From: Legionella_A sp049239925
GTDB taxonomy: Bacteria; Pseudomonadota; Gammaproteobacteria; Legionellales; Legionellaceae
Length of the DNA: 30,694 nucleotides
Assembly (NCBI GenBank): GCA_049239925.1
Contig: JBMLTO010000105.1
Location: 1-30,694 of the forward strand
Reading direction: 5' to 3'
Shown here: piece by piece, positions 1 to 7,746 of the stretch
Position numbering within the stretch: the first letter of the stretch is position 1
Layout: the number at the start of each line of letters is the position of its first letter
The notes under the pieces: generated by a model
Told to the model about the DNA's origin: nothing
Databases searched by the model: none
The model's input: the letters and a program-made list of their open reading frames with translations, nothing else
Position numbers and translations under genes: made by a program

Positions 1-22
1 AACTATTCGTCAAATTAATCCG

Positions 23-58
23 AGGGTTAATAACCCTATTGTTGGGCCAAGGCCCAAC
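23..58. repeat. Palindromic intergenic repeat (two adjacent perfect palindromes)
   Basis: Two perfect inverted repeats lie side by side. At 23-37, AGGGTTA and TAACCCT flank one A. At 41-58, GTTGGGCC and GGCCCAAC flank AA. No T-run follows on either strand, so this does not look like a simple intrinsic terminator. The GGCCCAACCTAC type of arm resembles REP-like palindromes found between genes in many gammaproteobacteria; that comparison is from memory. Only one copy was noticed in the window, and the start of the window cuts off its left context. Confidence 0.6.
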
Positions 59-176
59 CTACTACAGATTGATTAAATTTTAATGCGACAGCCGTGGAGC
101 TTGGCATCAGTTATCTTGTTTGATTTTTTTATATATGTCACAATTAATGAACCATTAATTTTATGGAGTTTGTTTG

Positions 177-518
177 ATGCGTCCAATTTCACGGATAATC
201 GCGCTAGTAGTATCGGTTTTTTATTCATGCCTAGTTATTTCTGCGACCCAGCCACCAAAAAACTTGCTGACTCATCAGAAGTTGATTAAAGCACAAGAAG
301 TTATCGCTTCCTCAACGGGGCTTTTTTATTTGCAAGCGGGTCAATTTAGTAATGTACGTAGGGCTCAAATTTACAGAAAGCAGTTAGTTACTGATTTACA
401 TCATCTTGTTACGGTAAAGACAAGAGGACAATACCATGTTGTGCTCATCGGGCCTTTTAAAACATTTACTGCTATGAGAGCATTTATTTCTGGCAAAAAT
501 AATTTGGTAGTGAGTTAG
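177..518 (+). CDS. Small exported SPOR-domain protein
   Basis: This is a 113-residue protein with a hydrophobic N-terminal signal or anchor (about residues 5-23). It is followed by a single SPOR-like domain (about 45-110) with the typical opening 'FYLQAGQFSN' and a later 'VVLIGPFKT'. SPOR domains bind denuded peptidoglycan glycan strands, often at the division septum, so a periplasmic wall-binding role is inferred. ATG 177 is chosen over the in-frame TTG at 174 because GGAG at 165-168 sits 8 bases upstream of the ATG. Its stop codon overlaps the GTG start of radA by one base (TAGTG), so the two are probably translationally coupled. No enzymatic domain is present, and the protein is too short to be one of the large multi-domain SPOR proteins such as FtsN or DamX. 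Confidence 0.8.
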   Translation: MRPISRIIALVVSVFYSCLVISATQPPKNLLTHQKLIKAQEVIASSTGLFYLQAGQFSNVRRAQIYRKQLVTDLHHLVTVKTRGQYHVVLIGPFKTFTAMRAFISGKNNLVVS

Positions 519-1867
519 TGAAAACGAAAGCTCGTTTTGTTTGTGGTCAATGTGCCGCTGTATTTTCCCAATGGTCAGGCCAGTGTACCCAATGTGGAAG
601 TTGGAACGCTATCAGCGAGGAAAGCCATAAAATCATGCCAACATTGGGGGGGCGCAGTAATTATGCAAATCAGCGCTCGGTTGTTACTCATGTTAATGAT
701 GTGGTTTTGGAACACCAGGCTCGGATGGATTGTGGATTGGTCGAGTTGAATCGTGTGCTTGGCAGTGGACTTGTAGATGGTTCTGTCGTATTAATTGGTG
801 GTGATCCTGGTATTGGTAAATCAACTTTATTACTACAATCTATTGCCAACTTATCCATTCGACATAAAGTATTATATGTAACTGGTGAAGAATCTTTACA
901 GCAGGTTGCTTTACATGCCAAGCGTTTACAATTACCACTGGATGGATTGCGTTTGCTTGCTGAAACTCATGTAGAATCGATTCTTGCTCATGCGCAAAAA
1001 GATCAGCCTAAAATTATGGTGATTGATTCTATCCAAACGATCTTTACCGAGACAATTAGTTCTGCTCCTGGTGGTGTAAGCCAAGTTCGTGAATCAGCTG
1101 CGCAATTAGTTCGATTTGCTAAAACAACGCAGACGGCACTTTTTTTAGTTGGACATGTTACCAAAGAGGGTGCATTAGCTGGCCCCAGGGTTTTGGAGCA
1201 TATGGTTGATTGTGTCCTGTATTTTGAAGGACAGAGTGATAGCCGTTTTCGTGTGATTCGTGCAATTAAAAATCGTTTCGGTGCGGTAAACGAGCTTGGA
1301 GTCTTTGCTATGACTGACCGTGGTTTAAAAGAGGTAGCAAACCCCTCCGCAATTTTTTTATCAAAACAACCAGAACCAACGCCTGGTAGTGCAATTATGG
1401 TTACATGGGAGGGGTCTCGATCAATGTTGGTCGAAGTACAAGCGTTAGTTGATGAATCTCATGGGCAACAAGCAAAGAGAATTGCCGTTGGCCTGGATCA
1501 AAATCGAATGGCCATTTTACTTGCAGTTCTTCATCGTCATGGTGGGATTGCTACATATGATCAAGATGTTTTTATTAACGTAGTTGGTGGTATTAAAGTG
1601 AATGAAACGGGAAGCGATCTAGCGCTATTAGCAGCAATTGTTTCTAGTTTGCGCAATCGTATTATTGATAACAAAACGATTATTTTTGGTGAAATTGGTT
1701 TGGCGGGAGAAATTAGACCGGTACACTGCGGACAAGAGCGCTTAAAAGAAGCAGCAAAACATGGATTTAAGCGAGCAATTGTACCTTATGCTAATGCACC
1801 CAAGCTGCACCTAGATATCGAGGTTGAGCCAGTGAAACACTTACAAGAAGTGTTACAAAAATTGTAA
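518..1867 (+). CDS. radA: DNA repair and recombination protein RadA
   Basis: This is a 449-residue protein of normal RadA (Sms) length, a RecA-like ATPase that promotes branch migration and processing of recombination intermediates. An N-terminal C4 zinc finger has Cys 9, 12, 23 and 26. A Walker A motif, GGDPGIGKST, lies near residue 95. The RadA-specific KNRFG motif is near residue 251. The C-terminal third is a Lon-protease-like domain without proteolytic function in this family. The GTG start at 518 overlaps the stop of the upstream SPOR gene by one base. It puts the zinc finger at the expected distance from the N-terminus, and no in-frame ATG would keep the zinc finger. A hairpin terminator follows directly. 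Confidence 0.97.
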   Translation: MKTKARFVCGQCAAVFSQWSGQCTQCGSWNAISEESHKIMPTLGGRSNYANQRSVVTHVNDVVLEHQARMDCGLVELNRVLGSGLVDGSVVLIGGDPGIGKSTLLLQSIANLSIRHKVLYVTGEESLQQVALHAKRLQLPLDGLRLLAETHVESILAHAQKDQPKIMVIDSIQTIFTETISSAPGGVSQVRESAAQLVRFAKTTQTALFLVGHVTKEGALAGPRVLEHMVDCVLYFEGQSDSRFRVIRAIKNRFGAVNELGVFAMTDRGLKEVANPSAIFLSKQPEPTPGSAIMVTWEGSRSMLVEVQALVDESHGQQAKRIAVGLDQNRMAILLAVLHRHGGIATYDQDVFINVVGGIKVNETGSDLALLAAIVSSLRNRIIDNKTIIFGEIGLAGEIRPVHCGQERLKEAAKHGFKRAIVPYANAPKLHLDIEVEPVKHLQEVLQKL

Positions 1868-1869
1868 GC

Positions 1870-1913
1870 AACACGGTATCGGGGTCAGGACCTGCTCCCT
1901 ATACCGTGTTTTT
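1870..1913 (+). terminator. Terminator-like hairpin after radA
   Basis: A perfect 10-bp stem (1870-1879 AACACGGTAT with 1901-1910 ATACCGTGTT) is followed by a short T-run. The 21-base interior holds a further nested palindrome, CAGGACCTG, and GGG/CCC arms, so the whole element can fold as a long cruciform. It lies 2 bases after the radA stop and between the convergent radA and hemB. The GGGGTCAGGACCTGC core looks like a dispersed palindromic element recruited as a terminator; this last point is inference. Confidence 0.75.
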
Positions 1914-2042
1914 GCGTAAATCGGGAGCTCGTTGTTTTAGCATCGATTTATTCATTTCCCTCTCCTGCGAAAAGCATGAGCATACTATCAAAGTTCCTCG
2001 ACTATGGTAACTCAAGCCGATTCCTACTTTTCCCGATAACCA

Positions 2043-3044
2043 TTATCTGACATTGATAGTCTTTTCTATGGTTAGCAGCTGGGCAATGTCTTTAGCAAAA
2101 TAGCTAATAATCATATCAGCACCAGCACGTTTAATCGCAAGCAGGCTCTCAACCATTGCTTCTTCTTCATTGATAAGGCCCTGAGCAGCTGCAGCTTTGA
2201 TCATGGCGTATTCTCCGCTGACTTGGTAGGCACACAGAGGAATGTCAGTGAAACGTTGTTTGATGCGAAAAATTATATCTAGATAATTCATGGCTGGTTT
2301 TACCATGATCATATCAGCACATTCATCGATGTCTAATGCTGCTTCGCGTAGCGCTTCTCGTGCATTGGCTGGATCCATTTGGTATGTTTTGCGGTTTCCA
2401 AATTTCGGTGTTCCTTGTGCTGCTTCACGAAATGGTCCGTAAAAGCTAGAACTGTATTTTACAGCATAGCTAAGAATAGCTGTCTGGATAAATCCAGCAT
2501 GGTCTAACGCTGTGCGGATAGCATGAACCATACCATCAGTCATGCTGCTTGGGGCCACCCAATCTGCACCAGCTTTGGCATAGCTTACCGCTTGCCTAGC
2601 TAAGAGCGATAACGTTTTGTCATTATCTAACTCCTGTTCAATCATGAAGCCACAGTGGCCATGATCGGTATATTCACATAAACATACATCAGCAATAATA
2701 ACAATCTCATCGTTGATGCTACGAATTTTTCGGATCGCTTGTTGAATGATTCCTTCGCTGGTCAGTGATGCACTGCCGTGTTCATCTTTCAATTGAGGAA
2801 TTCCGAATAGCAAAACTGCTGGTATGCCTAAAGAACTTATAGTCGCGATTTCATCCGGTAGACAGTCAAGACTAAGTTGATATTGACCAGGCATACTATG
2901 GATTGCTTGCTTGTTGCTGAGATGTTCGCCAATAAAAATAGGAGCAATAAATTGTTGGGGATGCAAACGTGTCTCTCTCATTAAAGCTCTCACCATTCTA
3001 TTCTTGCGCATACGTTTTAGACGTAAGGAAATCGGCTGTCCCAT
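2043..3044 (-). CDS. hemB: Delta-aminolevulinic acid dehydratase (porphobilinogen synthase)
   Basis: HemB condenses two 5-aminolevulinate molecules to porphobilinogen in heme synthesis. With the start at 3044 the protein has 333 residues, the family's usual length. The cysteine-rich metal site DVCLCEYTDHGHCG (Cys 121, 123 and 131) indicates the zinc-dependent type. Schiff-base lysines are K196 in YAVKYSSSFYGPFR and K249 in MVKPAMNYLD. The frame is open to an ATG at 3086, inside tamB, but that start has no ribosome binding site. The ATG at 3044 has AAGGA 8 bases upstream and starts only 4 bases after the tamB stop, so it is preferred. It is the last gene of the tamA-tamB-hemB run. Coupling to tamAB looks like a matter of position rather than shared function. 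Confidence 0.97.
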   Translation of the reverse strand: MGQPISLRLKRMRKNRMVRALMRETRLHPQQFIAPIFIGEHLSNKQAIHSMPGQYQLSLDCLPDEIATISSLGIPAVLLFGIPQLKDEHGSASLTSEGIIQQAIRKIRSINDEIVIIADVCLCEYTDHGHCGFMIEQELDNDKTLSLLARQAVSYAKAGADWVAPSSMTDGMVHAIRTALDHAGFIQTAILSYAVKYSSSFYGPFREAAQGTPKFGNRKTYQMDPANAREALREAALDIDECADMIMVKPAMNYLDIIFRIKQRFTDIPLCAYQVSGEYAMIKAAAAQGLINEEEAMVESLLAIKRAGADMIISYFAKDIAQLLTIEKTINVR

Positions 3045-3048
3045 AAGA

Positions 3049-5982
3049 TTAATCCTTGCTGTGGGTATAGAGTAAATCGATGCCATTACCAGAGGTACTG
3101 GCAGTCACTTGAATGCTAAAAAATTTATTTAATAAATATTTTAATGTAAATACATTATTATCTTTTTCAAATAATCCAATGTTATAGCTTACGTATGCAC
3201 GTTTTGATAAGGATTTACCGACAACAACGCCTGCACCACTATTGGTTGGTTTGAATTTTTGTTTGTAATCAGCTGATTCTTGTACATTTAAATCAATCCC
3301 AAGATTATTTTTTAGTTGTTCCATTAATTGCAAGCCTTTACTGCCAGAATCAAGATTCATTGAATTCAAGGCTGTTAGTAATAATTGTCCTCCAGATTGA
3401 CTAGCTAGACTGGCGGGACGTCCTAAAATAATCATCGATAGAATATCTGCTTGTGACAAGTTTGAGGGGATTGCAAATAAACGAATTTTGGTTGCGTTAA
3501 GCCGTCCACTGATGGCAATACCAACCGTTGTTTTATCACCAAAATCTAACGATTGAGTATTCTCAGTATTGAAGTCAAAGAGTTGATTAGAACCTACGAA
3601 ATTAGTTTCTCGGCTAGTAAAATGGCGTATAGCTCGAATACGTATCAAGGGGTTAGCAAGCATTCCTCCGGTAAATATTAATTGCCCTTGCTCAATGGCT
3701 AAATTTTGACCGTAAGCATGATATCGTCCATCACGGATAGTTAGTTCACCGGTTGCAAAGGGTTCGCCTTGTGGAAATTGTTTGATGCGTAATGCACCGT
3801 CTAAATAACCGTGTAATCCTTTAACAGCTAGCTTTACATCAGTCCCCATTTTTAATTGTATATCCGTCTTAATATCGAAAAAATGTGACTGTAGGGGTTT
3901 ATCATCGATGAATACTGCATCTTCGCTTAAATCAATCGTATTACTAAAAGACAGCGGTTTTAATTGGGCACTTGGAACTAAGACATTGCCACTGACGGTT
4001 AGTGATTTAGGTTGCAGATCAATCATAACCTGTGGTGAGATAGAAAAAGTAGATTCGGCTGTGTTCATGAGAGGAAAATTGTCCCCGTTAACATGAATGG
4101 TTCCCCTGACCTCCGGTGAGAATTGACCTTGACCGTTGACATGTAACGTTTGATTCTTCGACTGGATTTTACCATCTAATTTCCATTGTTTATTGATACT
4201 AGTTAATGTTGCTGATATTGGATTTAAATTCAAATTAAGTTTGGGAATCACCATGCTGCCGCGATGTAATTCAATTTTTCCTCGTATCTTGGGCTTGCGT
4301 ATCAGTCCTTCTGCTTGTAATTGCATGAGCAATTGCCCTTGTAGCTTGTCGATGTTTGGATTCAATACCTGTAAACAATCGATCGAATTAATGTTTAATG
4401 TTAAATTTCCATCAATTTTCTGCTTTCTTATCGAGCGATTAAGTTTGAATGTTGGTAGATTTGCACGTAGCTTTAGGTATTTTTGTTGATCAATGGTTAG
4501 TTGGCCTGCTACTAATAATGCTTGTTCGGAAAGGATTGCTGAAAGCTTCCCTCCCTGAAAAGTCATCAGAGGTCTGTTGTTATTTCGGGGGAGATGGTAA
4601 GTACCTGGTGCAAGGGTTAGTTGTATTTTTCCCTGATCAAGTGCATGAATCGTTGCTCTTGCTGTTAATGCTGTTTTAAGTCCGGTTAAGGTTGGATGTA
4701 ATAGTTCTGGGGCACCAAGAAATGCGTTCAATTGCCATTGGAAGGGAGCTTTGCCGTTGATAGAAAGATGATTTTTATCAAGGTGTAATTCGCCTTTAAC
4801 GTTTTGTAAATTATAGTCAATAGAACCTTTAAAAATAGAATTGAAATAGCTACCTACAATATTGTTTGTTGCTTGCTGTAGCTCTATCTCATGACCAATA
4901 AAATGGCTTTTGACATGCAAATCTTTGATCGGCCATCCTAGTTCAGCTAAATCAAGATTGTTGCCAATAACATCACCTGAAAAATCATGGTGTTGGTCAT
5001 AGTGCAAATGTCCTTCAATCTCACCATGTGCCGTATGCATGGTGGCTTGTAAGTTGATAGCACGATCGTGTATTCGCGTATGGATAGCTAATTCAGCAGC
5101 TAGTGGTTGCGCTAGTCGCATGTTGAGGTCCATGAGTAAATCAGCAAGAGTTCCAGAGATGATTAGCTGTCCTGCACTGCTATGAATCTGTTGGGAAATT
5201 TTAGTAGGCCAATTAAGATCTCTCCAAGAAATTTTACTGTGAATATCGGAACTATTGTATAAGTTTCCCTGAATAAAACCTCGCGCTATCCCATTAAAAG
5301 TACCATGCCACTGATAGTTACTGGCATTACCATCGACATTTATGTTGCTAGATAATGAATAGCGTTTTTTATGAGTCGGACGGACTGTTAGAGTGGCTTT
5401 TAATGGCCGTAGTATGGTTAAGTCACCGTTAGCAATCAACGATAAGCGATGATCATGATAATCAATAATTAGCTGAGGAATTTGCCATTTGATTTGATCA
5501 ATAATTGTTTGGAATTTCAAATGTTGTAGCACATATGATTTTTTTTCTTGTTTGATGATGATTCGGTGCGTTTTAGCTTCTGTGATTTTCAAGTTAAATG
5601 GTAGGGTAGGCAAAGTGAGTAGCCTTTGATGATATATTGGGGCATTTGGATTCAGTTTGAACCGGTGAACTGTTATTTCGTCTAGCTCCAATCGATCAAT
5701 GATAAGGATGGATGATAGTAACGATTTAGGCTGCCAATTTAAATGACCTTTATTGATAACGATATCGATATTGTTGTCTGTATAGCTAATGTCTTTAAAG
5801 ATTATCTTGTCAATTAATCGTCCTTGTAATTGACCTATCCTAATTTTACCTGGAAGGGTGAGACTAGCAAGTTTAATAGCAAGATATAAGCCAGGCGTTG
5901 TAGTTAATATAAACATCGCTACTGTGATCAACATAATGATAAACATCAAGTTGCCATAAATTATTTTTTTTAAATAATTCAT
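3049..5982 (-). CDS. tamB: Translocation and assembly module subunit TamB
   Basis: This 977-residue protein is shorter than E. coli TamB (about 1,259). One N-terminal membrane anchor (about residues 9-33) is followed by a long beta-rich region with no enzymatic motif. It ends in the conserved TamB (DUF490) C-terminal domain, seen around GRLNATKIRLFAIPSN, QADILSMIILGRPAS and the glycine-rich end. TamB spans the periplasm as a beta-taco groove. With TamA it serves outer-membrane protein insertion and is linked to phospholipid transport between membranes. The start lies 1 base after the tamA stop, typical of the tamA-tamB operon. Assignment rests on the C-terminal domain, the anchor and the tamA neighbour. 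Confidence 0.93.
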   Translation of the reverse strand: MNYLKKIIYGNLMFIIMLITVAMFILTTTPGLYLAIKLASLTLPGKIRIGQLQGRLIDKIIFKDISYTDNNIDIVINKGHLNWQPKSLLSSILIIDRLELDEITVHRFKLNPNAPIYHQRLLTLPTLPFNLKITEAKTHRIIIKQEKKSYVLQHLKFQTIIDQIKWQIPQLIIDYHDHRLSLIANGDLTILRPLKATLTVRPTHKKRYSLSSNINVDGNASNYQWHGTFNGIARGFIQGNLYNSSDIHSKISWRDLNWPTKISQQIHSSAGQLIISGTLADLLMDLNMRLAQPLAAELAIHTRIHDRAINLQATMHTAHGEIEGHLHYDQHHDFSGDVIGNNLDLAELGWPIKDLHVKSHFIGHEIELQQATNNIVGSYFNSIFKGSIDYNLQNVKGELHLDKNHLSINGKAPFQWQLNAFLGAPELLHPTLTGLKTALTARATIHALDQGKIQLTLAPGTYHLPRNNNRPLMTFQGGKLSAILSEQALLVAGQLTIDQQKYLKLRANLPTFKLNRSIRKQKIDGNLTLNINSIDCLQVLNPNIDKLQGQLLMQLQAEGLIRKPKIRGKIELHRGSMVIPKLNLNLNPISATLTSINKQWKLDGKIQSKNQTLHVNGQGQFSPEVRGTIHVNGDNFPLMNTAESTFSISPQVMIDLQPKSLTVSGNVLVPSAQLKPLSFSNTIDLSEDAVFIDDKPLQSHFFDIKTDIQLKMGTDVKLAVKGLHGYLDGALRIKQFPQGEPFATGELTIRDGRYHAYGQNLAIEQGQLIFTGGMLANPLIRIRAIRHFTSRETNFVGSNQLFDFNTENTQSLDFGDKTTVGIAISGRLNATKIRLFAIPSNLSQADILSMIILGRPASLASQSGGQLLLTALNSMNLDSGSKGLQLMEQLKNNLGIDLNVQESADYKQKFKPTNSGAGVVVGKSLSKRAYVSYNIGLFEKDNNVFTLKYLLNKFFSIQVTASTSGNGIDLLYTHSKD

Positions 5983-5983
5983 C

Positions 5984-7666
5984 TTATAAATCTGGCCCCA
6001 TATTAATCACTAATTTCGGAATATGATTAGGCACTTGATGTAGATGATTATCCACTCCCTGAGCTATGCTAATTTTGATAGGTCCTACGGGTGATACCCA
6101 CATGAAACCTACTCCGGCATCATATTTAATGAGTCGATTGTTTGGTTGATAAACTGAACCTGCTTCCACAAAACCAATGAGGTACCACTTTTCGAATGTT
6201 TCTTTTTGAATTTCTACACTGCCAAAACTCATCAATTTACCAGGCCCAATAGAATTATAACCATACGCTTTTAAATTATCGGCGCCACCAAGAAGCATGG
6301 CTAACGACAAAGGTAAGTCATGAAGACGATGTGTTTGGGTTATCCCCTGAATACCATGAAAAAATAAGCGACTATGTATTGGAGCAACGGTAATCGCTAA
6401 TTTTGCATCTAAAACTGCTTGAGCAAAATTAATATCTGATAACCCTAGCGTACTACTACCTTGCATGATCAGATTAATATTATAGCCATTTGTCGAGAAA
6501 AGAGGTTCGTCTGCTTGTCGCCAAGTGAACGATAGTTTGGGAAACAACAGGTTCTTTTCGCTTTTAGCCTCGGTATCGTAATTATATCGCTCATGGAGGC
6601 CATTTATCGACAATATTCGTTGCGAATCGTTTTCTCGGTGCTGCTGGCCGAGTGATAATAAGTATGAATTACTATAACCAGTACTGTAATTAAAATTAGA
6701 TAAACTACCGCTAATAGCGTAGTTATCAGTGACTGGATTTTTACCAGGAATTAAGTATTGAGCCAATAACGCATTTTCCTTTAATGAGCCTTGTACGATC
6801 GCATTAAATTTATGACCCGATGGATTAATTGGCACTATATGCAAACCTGTTCGACCACGAGGCCCTGTATCTGTTCCATAGCCTAAGCCTAAAGAATAAT
6901 TGGCTCGATCAATGGGTTGAAGATTCACTCTGATAGGTACATGGCTATCGTCGCTAATCAAGGGCTTAACATCTACCGTTTTAAAATACCCACTATTATT
7001 TAAATGACTGTTGAATGCCAAAATATCTTCAGTTGAATAAATTTCGCCGTGCTTGAAGCGCACATATCGGTGCAATAATTCTGGTGAAATATAAGTTGGA
7101 TCAAAATGTATTTGGCCGAAATAATATTGATGACCGGTATCAAAGATGAGGTCTATTCGGGCAGTATATTTTTTTTTATCAATGATTAGTTGTGATTTCA
7201 CAAAATTTGCATGTAAATAGCCTTGCTGTTCAGCCGCACTCACTAGCAGTTCTTTAGCTTTATTATAAGAATTATTGTTGAGTACTTGTCCTTTTTGGAT
7301 AGGTAATATTTGCAGGACTTGTTTGATTTCATTGTTGTTCTCTCCATCACCGATGATCTTGACGTTAATATCGCTAATCAGCATTTGGCGGCCTGGGTTG
7401 ATGCTAATATACAACCGTTTGTTACGCACAATGGCGATGTCTGGTTGGAAATATCCATAAGGATGCATTGCTTTAGCGATTTGCTGTTTTAAGGTTTCAA
7501 GAGAATCTGTAGCGATTGATTTTTGTTGGTAAAGCTCGACAAGGCGTTCTTGCACATTACTAAGTAAGTCACCATGAATCCCTGTCACTTTAAAATCGAT
7601 GGGTTTTGCAGCAATTAATAATACAGGGAACGAAAAAATGAGTAGTGTGCGATAAATTATATTCAT
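5984..7666 (-). CDS. tamA: Autotransporter assembly factor TamA (Omp85 family)
   Basis: This 560-residue outer-membrane protein has a signal peptide (about residues 1-20), POTRA domains (to about residue 250) and a BamA-type C-terminal beta-barrel (to the end). Barrel signatures include YSLGLGYGTDTGPRGRTGL at the barrel entry and GVGFMWVSPVGPIKISIAQG near the last strands. Length and layout match TamA rather than BamA, which is about 800 residues with five POTRA domains. Together with TamB it forms the TAM complex. GGAG lies about 5 bases before the ATG at 7666. The gene is 80 bases downstream of mutS. A weak hairpin in that gap may reduce read-through, so tamA may have its own promoter. Confidence 0.95.
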   Translation of the reverse strand: MNIIYRTLLIFSFPVLLIAAKPIDFKVTGIHGDLLSNVQERLVELYQQKSIATDSLETLKQQIAKAMHPYGYFQPDIAIVRNKRLYISINPGRQMLISDINVKIIGDGENNNEIKQVLQILPIQKGQVLNNNSYNKAKELLVSAAEQQGYLHANFVKSQLIIDKKKYTARIDLIFDTGHQYYFGQIHFDPTYISPELLHRYVRFKHGEIYSTEDILAFNSHLNNSGYFKTVDVKPLISDDSHVPIRVNLQPIDRANYSLGLGYGTDTGPRGRTGLHIVPINPSGHKFNAIVQGSLKENALLAQYLIPGKNPVTDNYAISGSLSNFNYSTGYSNSYLLSLGQQHRENDSQRILSINGLHERYNYDTEAKSEKNLLFPKLSFTWRQADEPLFSTNGYNINLIMQGSSTLGLSDINFAQAVLDAKLAITVAPIHSRLFFHGIQGITQTHRLHDLPLSLAMLLGGADNLKAYGYNSIGPGKLMSFGSVEIQKETFEKWYLIGFVEAGSVYQPNNRLIKYDAGVGFMWVSPVGPIKISIAQGVDNHLHQVPNHIPKLVINMGPDL

Positions 7667-7722
7667 TAAACTCCAACATTATTTCAGTGTTATATGTTAA
7701 AAGAGTCCTTCGCTAACATCTC

Positions 7723-7742
7723 AAAAACATCTCTCATGATGT
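7723..7742 (-). terminator. Possible weak terminator between mutS and tamA
   Basis: On the minus strand, ACATC (7742-7738) and GATGT (7731-7727) form a 5-bp stem with a 6-base loop, followed directly by TTTT. It begins 5 bases after the mutS stop. The stem is short, so it may only attenuate transcription into tamA. Confidence 0.3.
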
Positions 7743-7746
7743 CTAG

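Noticed and set aside
83..289. 68-residue open frame at the left edge
   Set aside because: It overlaps the SPOR gene in another frame and has no ribosome binding site or family features.
1920..2037. ATCGGGA / TCCCGAT inverted repeat between radA and hemB
   Set aside because: Seven bases about 110 apart is expected by chance.
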